Positions 18,920 to 31,245 of a stretch of 64,000 nucleotides of DNA are shown here, piece after piece. The stretch comes from Pyrus communis (lineage: Eukaryota > Streptophyta > Magnoliopsida > Rosales > Rosaceae). The notes beneath the pieces are model-generated. The model made no database searches. It was given only the letters and a program-made list of their open reading frames with translations, and had not been told where the DNA came from. Each line of letters starts with the position of its first letter. The stretch's first letter is position 1. The DNA is taken from NCBI RefSeq assembly GCF_963583255.1, contig NC_084808.1:11431501-11495500 (forward strand). The letters are read 5' to 3'. The position numbers and the translations under genes were made by a program.

Positions 18920-21084
18920 TACGTGATGATTATGACTAACTCATGCAAGAACTATTGGAAGTTTATTGTACTTACTTTCGAAGGAGATGCATCACAGATA
19001 AGCCAACAAGAAAATTATAAATTACAATGGTAGGACAATTGAAGAGTATGTTAAACTCTAATTTGTCACCAGGTGTTTGTTGATTGCTAATGCATATAAT
19101 GCATTGTTTTGTTGTTGACTTTAATTCCTTATGCATCGTAATATTCATAACCTCCACATCCACCAAAAGATCAAGACAGGGAACAAACTATATAAAAGTA
19201 TAGTAGTACCGTATGGACTTGGAATTTTATCTCTCAAATCATGCTTTTATTTTAATTCCTTGTCTTAAACAGGCTCCTTGGCCCCATTAACCATTCTGCT
19301 AATGAGAAGCACAGGAGCGTAGTTGCCTATACTATTTCTTTGGAACCATTCGATACTAGTATTCTAAACCAGGCCATCAATAACATGAAACATGTGTAGC
19401 ACATGTTTTTGTTGTTATTTTATTCATTTATAAAATAAATAGAGAGCATGCTTGGCCAAAGTTAGGGGATGGTTGCAGGTTCATAATTCCTCTGTGAGAA
19501 ACTCTTTTGAAACCAATATATTGTACACCATCCATCCATTAGATAGTGAGAATATCTCATGTTGATCACTGATTGTGTCCATTTTTTCCTGATATGGCTG
19601 CATTTTTAGGAAGCATAGAAATTCCACTCTAGCATTTCCATCACCAATCACCAAAAAAACACTACCACAAAAATGATATTCTTCGATATATGGCATGACT
19701 GAATTGCACTAAGTTCACAGTCTCAATCTTTCGCGCTGCAATCCTAGTCATTTTCCTAAAATATTGAAATCTGCACAACCTCGTATACTTTTCTAACAAT
19801 TCCAAAAATATGTTATTTCCTTGGTCACATCTCTCTCTCTCAGGCCTCTTCTATCCATACATTGGGCGCAGTTAATATTTGGATGAGCTGTTAAATGAAA
19901 CATGCTTGAAATTCTTATTCAATCTCTATGGGCTTAACAGTTGCTGCAAAGCTGCATAAGTGCATGCTAATACAAAGCCCATGAGCAACAATATATCAAT
20001 ATGTTTGTATTAGAGCTGAACTCTACATCAGATAAGAGAAAACCAGGATTAGAAGTTGAGAAGGGTGCTAATACTGCTGTTTGAATTACTTAATTGTTCG
20101 TGCTCACATTAATAATACAGTAAACAGGTTCATTACTAATCTTTGAAAAGATTTGTTTTAGAATGGGTGGGCGGGGACAGCAAAAGAGAAGATTAAGCAG
20201 GTATTTGTCCCAGCTACTTTCTAAACCATGAAAGACCAGATCGAACCCATTGTTTGTTGGAATGTTTTATGAATATACTATTTACTGGTTGAGCAAACCG
20301 GTCAATTCAAATAGAGTCCTGAGGTTTTCAGATTTTATGCTGATGACCAATCAACCAGAAGTGACAGATGAACGACAATGTGTATTAAGCTCAAAAATTC
20401 AAAGTGTTTTGAACCTAAACAAGGTGACTTATGAGCTCCAATGCATCTAATATTTGGGTACATATACACAGTAGTCATGTATCCTGTAAGATTTACTAAA
20501 ACAACATTAAGATGTTTGAACCAAGATAGGCATCTCTGTTTGAATGCTTACTTGACTAATCTAGAAACTCACCTATTCGTCTCTACATGGAGAATATTTC
20601 TGCAGGATAAAATAAACCAAGAACATTATTCTTCCTTCCTCCATTCTCTTAAAGTGCTAAATGTTCTATAAACTAATTTCCGCAAATTTAATTTAAAAGA
20701 GGGTAGAGCATAGGGTTTCTGGGTGTAATACTCCTCTCGTTTTGAGAGTGTAGATGCCTTGCTTGTAACTATTATTAAATAGCTAATCTCGCATAATTCT
20801 ATTCTCCAATCTATTTACAAAAATAAAAAAATTAAATTAAAAATTAAAAATTAAAAAAAATTAAAAGAAAATATTTGCAGTTTTAGTTAAAGTTGAGGGT
20901 TTATGATAACATCTCTACAATCTCACAAACTCAAATAACGTTGTGGCCTATTTTCTCTAAGTGGTGCGGCAAAGAGAGAGAGAGAGAGAGAGAGAAAAAC
21001 TTGCTCTCCAAGTAATACAAATCCCAATTTATAGGAAAGAATCGCTAACATAAAGAGTAAACCAAATGTACCAAGGATTCACAC
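18920..21084. other. Intergenic DNA, no gene seen
   Basis: AT-rich, with a GA microsatellite at 20973-20994. Open frames of 60-76 codons occur (for example 19481-19696 minus and 20250-20671 plus), but none shows a recognisable domain or plausible splice structure. Confidence 0.45.
20973..20994 (+). repeat. GA microsatellite
   Basis: Eleven GA units beside the left end of the old copia remnant. Confidence 0.9.
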
Positions 21085-21395
21085 AATCACACATGTGTCA
21101 GAATTTAGTCACAACACTGCCCCCCTTTAGCATGTAAATGCTCAAATAAAGGGCGCATCAGATCTTCATGGATGATATAGAAGCAGTTGATGAAGTCATC
21201 TTGTCTAGTCGACACAATAAGCGAATGTGAGTCTCAAAACATTGAAAGAATGCATAGGTAGTAAAATTCACAAAACCTCGCTAAGGTAAAACCCAAGGTA
21301 GGATAAAAATCATAATCTAAGGAGAAAAGTGAGAAGTTGCATTAAGTCAAAACTAAACTCCTTCATGACGCAAGTAGGACACACACAATGTTATT

Positions 21396-21640
21396 TGTGG
21401 ATCCAAATTTTTATCATCTTCTCCTTTGACAAAAATGCACGTGCAAAATAATAACACCTAAGATTAAGGCCAAAAGCCTCACGCGCCCACGATGAATGGG
21501 GGGGCTTTGGCTGAGAAATCTCCGATGCCAAAGTTAGAATTCTGAAAAGAATGTGTTTAGGAGTTTGTGGGTAGCAAATGGCTTAGCTTTTTGGTAGGAT
21601 AATAAGGCTATTTATAGGTTTATCAATTTGCTAGAAATTG
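21396..21640 (-). repeat. Partial 3' LTR of the minus-strand Tat element
   Basis: Matches 28018-28235 over about 240 bp (for example AATAATAACACCTAAGATTA in both). Past about 21640 the similarity stops, so the U3 part of this LTR has been lost or replaced. Confidence 0.7.
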
Positions 21641-21889
21641 AATAAAATATTTTCACTTTACTTCATCTTTGTTTTTCTTGAAACTTTGCTTGCTTGAAGC
21701 TTTTTACAAAACTTTTAGCCATAAAACCGTCGGTTGAGCACGCTGCTTCGAAAAATGTTGACGATCCCACAGAGTCATTGTGGCCGTGAGTTTTGGCTTT
21801 TTGGTGCGTTGAGCTGTTGAGTTCGTCGTTAACTATTTATCCCTGACCGTTTGCTACTTAGTTGGTATTCAAGTATTTGATCCTTTGAG

Positions 21890-22650
21890 TTGTGTGGCCC
21901 AGATGGGTGTAGGGAATTGGTTTTCCCTTTCGCACTGGAGAGCTTACCTAGATGGGTGTTGGAGAATTGGTTTATCCTCTCAGGCTAGAGAGTTTACCCA
22001 TATGGGTGTTGGGGAATTAGTTTACCTTCTCGCACTGTAGAGCAATTAGTTTACCCTCTCGCACTCGAGAGCTTACCCATATAGGTGTCAAGGAATTGGT
22101 TTACCCTATTGTACTGAAGAGCAATTAGTTTACCATCTCACACTCGAGAACTTAACCATATGGGTGTCGGGGAATTGGTTTACCCTCTCATGTTAGAGAG
22201 CAATTAGTTTATCCTCTCACACTGAAGAGCAAACCCAGATGGGTTTTGGGGAATCGGTTTACCCTCTTGCACTAGAGAGCTTACCCAGATGGGTGTCGGG
22301 GAATTGGTTTACCCTCTTGCACTTGAGAGCAATTATTTTATCCTTTCAAATTGGAGAACAGACCCATATGGGTATTGGGGGATTGGTTTACTCTTTCACA
22401 CTGGAGAGCAATTAGTTTATCCTCTCGCACTGGAGAGCAGACCCATATGGGTGTCGAGGGATTGGTTTATCCTCTTGCACTCTAGAGCAATTAGTTTATC
22501 CTCTCGCACTGGAGAACAGACCCATATAGGTGTCAGGGAATTGGTTTATCTTTTCGCACTGGAGAGCAATTAACGTATCTTCTCGTATTGGAGAGCAGAC
22601 CCATATAGGTGTTGGGGGATTGGTTTACCCTCTCGCATTGGAGAACATCG
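21890..22650 (-). repeat. Tat 3'-region minisatellite, 79-bp unit with internal palindromes
   Basis: ACCCATATGGGT-type cores start at 22362, 22441, 22520 and 22599, exactly 79 bp apart. To the left, shorter units of about 50 bp occur (21946 to 21996). Each unit holds the 12-bp palindrome ACCCATATGGGT and one or two CTCTCGCACTGGAGAG hairpins. A short block of the same repeat sits at 51205-51290 in the related plus-strand element. Confidence 0.85.
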
Positions 22651-22659
22651 AAGTCGTTT

Positions 22660-22990
22660 TGAGCGCAGATGAGCATCAAGGTCTTGTTCGGCAATCTGCT
22701 TGAAACTTTTAACTGCTTGTGGAACCAGCGTAAGGGTGTAAGTATGAAGCACAACGAGCTGCTCTTGGACTTTCTTCAAATATTGCGCCATCATGAGATG
22801 TTTCTTTGTGTGCCCTTTTAAGGTTTGGTTGGTGATCAGCTGAGAATCTGAATGGATTGCAAGCTTCTTCACCATTAAGTCTTTTGCTAACAGAGGCTGC
22901 TAATAAAGCCTTGTCTTCTGCTTCTTCATTTGATGATTTGAAGTTTGTAGTGCCATGGACTTAGTCGGCATGATTAGGAGCCATTGGGCA
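22660..22990 (-). pseudogene. Tat-type second RNase H remnant
   Basis: The minus strand encodes MVKKLAIHSDSQLITNQ and following residues, nearly the same as the KLAIHFDSQLITNQ segment at 49425-49475. This is the archaeal-type RNase H domain that marks Tat/Ogre elements. A worn copy of the upstream NNEAEYEALLA region precedes it in another frame (about 22900-22950). It breaks off into the minisatellite. Confidence 0.65.
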
Positions 22991-23009
22991 AAATTGGCAT
23001 GGATAGAAG

Positions 23010-26000
23010 TAGGCCTGGCAATTTCTGACACGACCCGATAACCCGACACGACACGACACGAAATTAACAGGTGTTTGGGTCGACACGATAACGAATCGGG
23101 TCTTATCGGGTAACCCGATAAGCACCTGTTAAGATAACGGGTTGGGTCGGGTATACACGTGGGTAAACACGATACACGATAAGCAGAATATTATTTTTAT
23201 AATTTTATAACCCTAAAAAAATACTGTAATAACTATATACATTAATTTTACAATTTTATACCCCTAAAAATTATAATAAATATATATATATATATATATA
23301 TATTAAATTAACTATAAAATTTATAATAATTATAATAATTATATATACTATAATAATTATACTCCCAAAATATTAAGTCTATCTATACTAATTATATATA
23401 TATATATATATTAAATTTTATAAAAACTATAATAATTATTAATTAATAATTTAATATGCATGATCATGCATTGCATATTTGCATGATTTTGCATCCATTG
23501 AAATTTGATGCGTCAGGACTCAGATGTGATTTGTTTCCATTCTCAAATTTCAATAATCAATTTCTTGCTATTGCCATTTGCCAACTTGCCGCCCTTTTTG
23601 AAAAAAAAAATGGAGGGAAAATGAAAATGTTAAAAAAAGTTGAAAATAAAACAAAAAAGTGAGGGAATTAGGGAAAGATGTTGGAGGGAAAAGTGAAAAT
23701 GATAAGAAAAAGTTGAAAAGGAAACAAAAAAGAGAGGGAAAAATGAAAATTAATAGAAGTGGTGAGAAATTTTTTTTTTTTTTTAAGTTATTAACTTTTT
23801 ATCACACACATGACTGTCATGACATATCTCACTATTTTTATAATGACACACGTGACACGTGATGTATGTACTATTCCGTGTACCAGTCAATTATAATTTA
23901 TACATACAAAATAAATAGATTTAAATCTACTTAATAAATATATATATATACACACACACACACACGGAACTTGATTGATGGCATACGAATTCTCCAAAAC
24001 TAATTTCAACGATCCCAATCGTCAAACTTGTTTGTATATGCTTTGAGATCACATCAACAAAAAATCATAAAAAATAAACATTCAGAGATCAAGTAACGGG
24101 ACAAAGCTTTTCAACGGTTATAAACGAAAAATCACGATTTAACGGTTATTTTAACTCTGATTTTGATGATTTTTTATAACTACACTCCTTGACCCTATAT
24201 GAATACAATGAATGAATTTGATCTTCAATTTAAAATATTTACACAAGTGGATACCACAAAATCTTTTGTTATACTTAATGAAAGTATAAATAAACTCTAA
24301 GTGTTAGTCAATCTATCGTTTTACGAATTCTCCAAAACTAATTTCAACGATCCAAACCGTCAAAATTGTTTGTATATGCTTGGAGATCACATCGGCAAAA
24401 AATCACAAAAAAAAAAACATTTAGAGATCAAGTAACGGGACAAAGCTTTTCAACGGTTATAAACGAAAAATCACGATTTAACAGTTATTTTAACTCCGAT
24501 TTTGATGATTTTTTATAACTACACTCCTTGACCCTATATGAATACAATGAATGAATTCGATCTTCAATTTAAAATATTTACACAAGTGGATACCACAAAA
24601 TCTTATGTTATACTTAATAAAAGTATAAATAAACTCTAACTGTTAGTCAATCTATCGTTTTACGAATTCTCCAAAACTAATTTCAACGATCCAAACCGTC
24701 AAAATTGTTTGTATATGCTTGGAGATCACATCAGCAAAAAATCACAAAAAAAAAAACATTCAAAGATCAAGTAACGGACAAAGCTTTTCAACGGTTATAA
24801 ACGAAAAATCACGATTTAACGGTTATTTTAACTCCGATTTTGATGATTTTTTATAACTACACTCCTTGACCCTATATGAATACAATGAATGAATTCGATC
24901 TTCAATTTAAAATATTTACACAAGTGGATACCACAAAATCTTATGTTATACTTAATAAAAGTATAAATAAACTCTAAGTGTTAGTCAATCTATCGTTTTA
25001 CGAATTCTCCAAAACTAATTTCAACGATCCAACCCATCAAAATTGTTTGTATATGCTTGGAGATCACATCAGCAAAAAATCACAAAAAAAAAACATTCAG
25101 AGATCAAGTAACGGGACAAAGCTTTTCAACGGTTATAAACGAAAAATTACGTTTTAACGGTTATTTTAACTCCGATTTTGATGATTTTTTTTATAACTAC
25201 ACTCCTTGACCCTATATGAATACAATGAATGAATTCGATCTTCAATTTAAAATATTTACACAAGTGGATACCACAAAATCTTATGTTATACTTAATAAAA
25301 GTATAAATAAACTCTAAGTGTTAGTCAATCTATCGTTTTACGAATTCTCCAAAACTACTTTCAACGATCCAAACCGTCATCATTGTTTGTATATGCTTGG
25401 AGATCACATCAGCAAAAAATCACAAAAAAAAAAACATTCAGAGATCAAGTAACGGGACAAAGCTTTTCAACGGTTACAAACGAAAAATCACGATTTAACG
25501 GTTATTTTAACTCCGATTTTGATGATTTTTTATAACTACACTCCTTGACCCTATATGAATACAATGAATGAATTCGATCTTCAATTTAAAATATTTAAAC
25601 AAGTGGATACCACACAAATCTTATGTTATACTTAATGAAAGTATAAATAAACTCTAACTGTTAGTCAATCTATCGTTTTACGAATTCTCCAAAACTAATT
25701 TCAACGATCCAAACCGTCAAAATTGTTTGTATATGCTTGGAGATCACATCAGCAAAAAATCACAAAAAAAAAAATTCAGAGATCAAGTAACGGGACAATC
25801 TTAAAAACAAAAACTCTTTATCCTTGCACATTTAATATTTGTAATAGATTAGTAGTGTATGTATTATTTTTTTTATTAGGCTTTCATTTTCGAGTGTAGA
25901 TATAGTACTTGAACGAGAAATGTTTTAATGTTTTCAAGTAATATTTATGTCGCAATGTGTGGTATGTGCAAATTTTAAAAAAATATATTTTTTTCTTAAC

Positions 26001-26171
26001 GGGTCATAACGGGTCATAACGGGTCGGGTCACTTTACCCATTGGGTAAAGTGACACGACCTGTTAAGGACCCGTTAAGATAACGGGTGTGACACGACACG
26101 ACCCGTTAAGATAACAGGTGTTACACGAAAACGACACGAACACGACAGACTCGACCCGTTTGCCAGGCCTA
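23010..26171. mobile_element. Non-autonomous hAT element carrying a satellite array
   Basis: Terminal inverted repeats TAGGCCTGGCAA (23010-23021 and 26160-26171) are flanked by the perfect 8-bp target duplication GATAGAAG (23002-23009 and 26172-26179), the hAT signature. Both subterminal regions (about 150 bp) are dense in CGGGT/ACCCG and CACGACACGA motifs, as hAT transposase-binding ends often are. The 3.16-kb interior has no transposase frame; most of it is the 339-bp tandem array at 23985-25799. It interrupts the Tat gypsy remnant, so it is younger. Confidence 0.88.
23985..25799 (+). repeat. Satellite-like tandem array, about 339-bp unit, 5.3 copies
   Basis: ACGAATTCTCCAAAACTA starts units at 23985, 24323, 24662, 25000, 25340 and 25680, giving periods of 338-340 bp. 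The last unit breaks off at AACGGGACAA (25799). Units are highly alike, differing by a few substitutions and A-run lengths. Each complete unit has the heptamer AACGGTT twice and one AAGCTT. No ORF crosses the units. Confidence 0.93.
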
Positions 26172-26760
26172 GATAGAAGCCATGATGACAGAGCAAGGGT
26201 TGCAGGGAGCCATAGACCAGGTAGGCATGACTTTAAACGTGGAGCTACAACTGGCTTAGGCCAGGTTGTGCACAACATGAGGAATTTGACCACTAGGCCC
26301 TGGATACTTAGCTATTGGTGATGTGCTACTCTAGTATTGAATTGTCTGGAGTGATTAAAGTAAGACATGTTAACCGTTTGGGCTTGTGTGTCCTTCTGGT
26401 ACTCGTCCACCCCTATTGTGCCATTAGGTTGGGTTGCTGCCTTGTCGGAATAGAAATAGTCTTTGTATCCGCCAGTGTATGTGGGATGTTTCCATCTGTT
26501 CGATATTGTCAATGAAAAGTGACCTGCTTATGTTAGTCATGTCTCGTCGGAGCACCTTGTCAATAGCTTCATTGCGCTAGAAATCGTACAATCATTCGGT
26601 AAGGAGCCTCTAAACTTCTTCCTAAGTTTTTCGTTACTAGGGTAGCGGACCATTGGTCGAGGATGCTCTTCCCTGTGCTCAACTCGTCTATGTCGAAGCT
26701 GCGGTGCATGTGGTATGTTCTTGGTAAGCAAGTGGGTTACTTTCAAGCTGCCGATTGAAC

Positions 26761-27594
26761 TTATGCCAGATTGAGTGACTGCTTCTCTCCGTCCGTCGTG
26801 CTGCCTACTCTAATGTGAGGTGAATGATACTCCTTGCGGCCTAACCGTGAATGAACATTTCGCTTGGAAGGTTGTCTATGTTGATTATCAGAGTATGGCC
26901 CTAACCGTGAATGTATGCTCTTCCATGGGCTTAACCGAGAGTACACGCTCCTCCGCGCACTAAGAGGAGAGTATACACTATCTCAGGGCTCCAGTCGAGA
27001 GTGTACACTGCTAAAACGTTTTGTTCGTGGCTGGTCGAAGTGCTGCTTACCGGGACGCTGCTAGAAAGGTTGATTTTCTACCCTTGTCCTACTTCGGGAT
27101 ACCTCATATAAGGCACGTTGTATCTCAATATGCTGCAAAAGTTGATTCACCATGGTTGCTTGTTGTGCGAGGGCGGTAGTCAACTCTACGACTTGCCAAG
27201 ACAAGTGTTGTTCGCCATGTGCGGTAGAAGAGCTTAGACAATATGCGTCTTCTTGAGTAGTGGAAATGTAATGGACTCCAGACGCGAAATTTGAGTTGGG
27301 ATATGTCAAATTTGCAAAAAAACAGGGTGAAAATACCCTCGGTTCAATCGTCGATCCAGAAATTTGAAGTCGGGACAATTGAATTGATCTTGGACCAGTT
27401 TGGATCGCCAAATGGGTCGGGGGAATGGGTTTGGCCATGCCACGTGCGAGGCGTAAGGGCGCTGGGAGCGCATAGGATCTGGGTTGAGGGGATTGTTGGT
27501 GTAGATTGGGCTTACGATATGCCTTAAATCTGAGTTGCTGGGGCAGGGGTTGGGGTCGACTCGTGACTAGCCTGGCTCGGCTGCCTTGCGACAT
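26761..27594 (-). pseudogene. Tat-type gag remnant
   Basis: The open stretch 27061-27594 (177 residues) is Pro-, Gln- and Arg-rich, then has a helical segment (ELTTALAQQATMVNQLLQHI) like the coiled coil near the start of many gypsy gags. The next stretch (26761-26946) has repeated HSRLG motifs (SIHSRLGP, NVHSRLGR). The rest to 26180 is decayed. It is placed correctly behind the 5' LTR and primer site. Confidence 0.5.
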
Positions 27595-27996
27595 GGGCTG
27601 CTTAGGCTGCCTACTGGGCTATTAGCGCAGCTGCACCCTGCTCTCCGTTGCCTGCTACCATGGAGTTGGCCTACTCCCCACTGCCACGGTGGTACCCGTG
27701 GCTGCCATGGTGGTGGTGGTGCTCCGTGGTGGCAAAGTTGCTCCTTTTGCCATCATGTTGAGCCTTGTGGATCGTCGTGGTGGGGCCACATCTTATTCTC
27801 CATCACTTAATCCGGATCTTTCAACGTAGGAAGTTCCGTTCATCGTGGTTTTCGAATTTCCCATCATTGTATTTTTCTCTTACCTCTATTCAAATAATTA
27901 AAAAATTCTAGGAATATGAAAGTACGAAAAATTTACGAACATATGAGAAATGAGAAACTTTGAATGCGAGAGTCTTCTTCAAGCCTGTGAATCAAA

Positions 27997-28014
27997 CTCC
28001 TAAGTAAAGCACCA
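27997..28014 (-). other. Probable primer binding site of the Tat element
   Basis: Three bases inside the 5' LTR, the minus strand reads TGGTGCTTTACTTAGGAG. The position is right and TGGTGC is compatible with the 3' CCA end of a tRNA, but I cannot name the tRNA. Confidence 0.45.
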
Positions 28015-28017
28015 ATT

Positions 28018-28586
28018 TGTGGATGCAAATTTCTACCATCTTTTCCTTTGACGAAAATGCACCGGCAAAATAATAACACCTAAGATTAAGACCAAAAGTC
28101 TCACGTGCCCACGATGAATGGGGGAGGCCTTTGCCCAAGGAATCTCCGATGTCAAAGTTAGAATTCTGAAAAAGAATGTATTTAGGAGTTTGTGCGAAAT
28201 GGCTTAGCTTTTTAGTAGGATAATAGGGCTATTTATAGGGTAGTGGCCGGTCCTATTTGGAGAATAGTGGCCGGCCATATATGGTGTATTTGGAGAATGA
28301 TTGCAAAATATTATGTGAAATAATATCTTGCAATTAACATGGTAATTAATCACGAATTAAATAGGAAGTTTTGGGAATTACCTTTTGAATAAGGATTTTA
28401 TGAGGAGTGATAAGAGGGATTTGAACAAATCCCATTTTGATCACCTTTGACTCTTCCTTGATTGAGCCATTATTTTCCGTTGCATGCGTTTGGGAATCTC
28501 GATGTGCGTCAAGGGTAATTTTTTCCTTTTCACCCAAAAGTCCAATTGTCACCTCCATAATTTTCTCAATTATTATTGGCTCCACA
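28018..28586 (-). repeat. 5' LTR of the minus-strand Tat element
   Basis: 569 bp. On the minus strand it starts TGTGGAGCCAATAATAATTG and ends TTGCATCCACA, so TGTGG/CCACA form its terminal inverted repeat. It is similar in length and sequence to the LTR at 55170-55746. Confidence 0.8.
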
Positions 28587-28752
28587 GTATTGACCAGCAT
28601 AGGATGGGTGACTCATTAAAACCTCATCAAATAGCAAAAACTCAATGGGCAAAATGCTCCTAACAATAGGAAAAAAAAAATACATTAAGGTCAAGTGAGT
28701 ATACCTCTGGATACATCCCTTGAGTTTGACAAACTTCCAAATGAGAACTACA

Positions 28753-30593
28753 TGAAGGAAAATTTTTGTCCTAACTAAGAACATGTGAGAACATTTGACC
28801 ACATAAGCAAACTAATAACACTTTAAAGTAGGCATGCATTCACAAACAATTCTAAAACCCTACTTTCAAAGCCTAGTGAATGGTGAACCACAAGACTTTT
28901 TAATAACATTAAAGAGAAGAAAGGATTTTGAGATTCATTACCCTTGAAGCTCATCCTTGTTTACACAAGGGATTTACCCAAGTGGAGGGCCTTCAAGTCA
29001 CCTCCTAGCTCCTTAGATCTTCCTTGTGATTTTCTTCCTTTTGATACTCCTTTGCTCCTTGAGGATATGAGAAAAGGATGTCCAAGAACACCAAAGGTTT
29101 AGTGTCTCTAACTCTCCACGCCAAGGATGAGGTGTGAAGATAAAATGGATGACTTAGAGGAAGAAAAGATTTCTAGCTATTTTTCCCCTAAGTGGCCGGC
29201 CTCTTTTGAGAAATAGGGAGAAAAGGTTTCTCTTCTTTGCCTTAAGAAAACCCTGGTGAGAGAATGGCTATAAAATTGCTTTTATACCACCTCACATGTG
29301 AGTAGCAAACTTGCAATTAACCCAAATTTGCTACCACTCACCCTTGGCTGGTTTTGACTTTGTTTATTGGGCTAATTGCCCATTTTGTTTTAGTTGTCAT
29401 ACAACTTAAACATAATGGGCCTTGTGGACCAAAAACCCTTTTGGGCCCGAGACCCGAAACTAACTTAAAAGCCCAATACGAACCTTTCGTATTATTAATT
29501 AACTAACTAATTAATCTTGACCATTCTCAAGTAAATCATTTAATTGCTTATCCATCTCATTTATATTTCTGCACTTTCATCCTTACTTGGTGTACCATCC
29601 ATTAGGTTCCAATTAGCGAGGTAATGGCCGATTGTTACTCTTAATGATCGATTGTGAATTGAAACTACATTTCAATTCTCCCCTTGATGTATATTAGTGT
29701 TTGCTAATCTTCAGGGCTTCCACAAACCATGAGTGACACCTAGCAGTATGTCATGGCTACCCAAGATAAGTAGAAGTGGTTGGAGGACCTATCCAGTTAC
29801 AATTACAATGCAATACGGTCATTCTCTAATACAATACTCTTAATCACATTGTTTGAGTGATAGTTTGTTTCATGTCTACTATCCAATGTGATACTTCTCT
29901 ATATGATTCAATTGAATATGATTTGGAACAAACTTCCTAGGTCATATTCATACGCTTTGGCCAAAGACTCCCGAATCATATCTCAGAGTATTTTCCCTCC
30001 ACCATGGAAGCTTAGAGATCCCTTGTTGTGCATTCATATGCCTACATGACTAGATAGCTTGACCCCAAAATTGTCGTGGACTCTCAGTGGAATGCCTTTG
30101 ACATGATCAAAGACCAAGGACTTAACCATTAAACATTTATGATGCCTTAGGTCAAGGGAATACTTTGCATATTGCAACTTACAAGTTCTTACATGACATG
30201 TATGTTTGAACTCTCTTTTGATCGTTGTTCAGTGTACTCGATTACCTTTTGAGTGTCCAACACTAAATGACTTGAGACTAGTCATACTCACGCTTGAGTT
30301 AACATAACACATGCTAACCTTAGCGGATTGTTAATGCCCAATTGGTAATTCTATGGCTAGGAACGTTTTAGGAATGAGCATAAGAGATAGGTCTCGTTAA
30401 TCTAACTTACTTAGATCACTTCTCTCTTAGATTAAATATATTCCTTGGATTCCCTTATTACTTAAACACATAATACAATAAATAGTGATTAACAATAAGC
30501 TTTGCCCTTCATTAAACATATGATAGTTTAACACAATAAGTATTCCAAAAGCTATTACATCAAATCAATGGCTTTGTGGGCATACTTCCAACA
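28753..30593 (-). mobile_element. Solo LTR inside the old copia remnant
   Basis: On the minus strand this starts TGTTGGAAGTATGCCC and ends TTTTCCTTCA, with target duplication CTACA on both sides (28748-28752 and 30594-30598). Taking it out restores the flanking copia sequence seen at 6840-7620. At 1841 bp with no primer site, polypurine tract or coding sequence, it is best read as a solo LTR left by recombination. The start sequence resembles LTRs of plant copia elements. Confidence 0.75.
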
Positions 30594-31245
30594 CTACAAG
30601 CATTGGAAATTAGACAATTTACACATGCCAATTCCTTGAACAAGCTTCTGGAAGGTAAACTTTGACATTGACATTGTGAAAAGGTTGGCTAGGTTGTCCT
30701 TGGAGTGGATTTGGTTGACTTCAATGTTTTGATGCTTTATTGATGTGATGAGACCACATTATACTTGGTATTGACTTTGTTGATCTACCATATCTTAGGG
30801 TAGTCGATACATGTCACATTGTCTTCATGGATCGTCTTTGGGACTCAACGATGGATGAAAAACCACAAATACTTAGAAAATGCTCAATAAGAGCTCTCAA
30901 CTATATTTCCCATGTATAGTGTAATGAGGTGCGATGAGTCTTGGAATGATTAGAAGATTTCGCAAATAAGATCCATTTTGTGGACCTCCAAGATATTGCG
31001 GTATCCTTAATAGTAAAGACATAATCATTTGGGAATGTGCCTTCTAGGAGTTTGATAAGTAATCACGTCAGCATAACAAATGAGACATGCATCATTATAA
31101 GGATCGGGGGGTTGGACTTGCTCAGGATGCCTTATCCTAGGATAAGCCCAAATCCATAGAACGGAAAAACTTCTTTAATACCAATTTAGTGGCACCATGT
31201 AGGCTCAATGCTTTATCTTTACCAATAGATGAACAATGAAAGAGA
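30594..31245 (-). pseudogene. Copia RNase H remnant
   Basis: Minus-strand frames show a worn copia RNase H. 'CLICYADVITYQTPRRHIPK' corresponds to the 'GYADAGYLSDPHKARSQTG' region of such proteins. Further down come the 'EDN(A/V)(A/T)CI' region and the 'NLADLFTK' tail near 30660-30720. Frameshifts and stops occur throughout. Confidence 0.5.

Larger units (their letters stand above)
21396..28586 (-). mobile_element. Ty3/gypsy element of Tat type, internally deleted, split by hAT
   Basis: LTR-type ends lie at 28018-28586 (5' LTR, complete) and 21396 to about 21640 (3' LTR, partial) and share about 240 bp of clear similarity. The bases outside are TTATT and GTATT, a 4/5 match that could be a worn target duplication. 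Inside are a gag remnant, an archaeal-type RNase H remnant and a 3' minisatellite. RT and integrase are absent. The plus-strand element at 47930-55746 has the same LTR ends (TGTGGAGCC...ATCCACA) and the same RNase H and minisatellite, so the two belong to one family. Confidence 0.75.

Noticed and set aside
23985..25799. Regular direct repeats that could suggest a CRISPR-like array
   Set aside because: Units are 339 bp, head to tail with no unique spacers, and sit in a plant hAT element. This is a tandem satellite.
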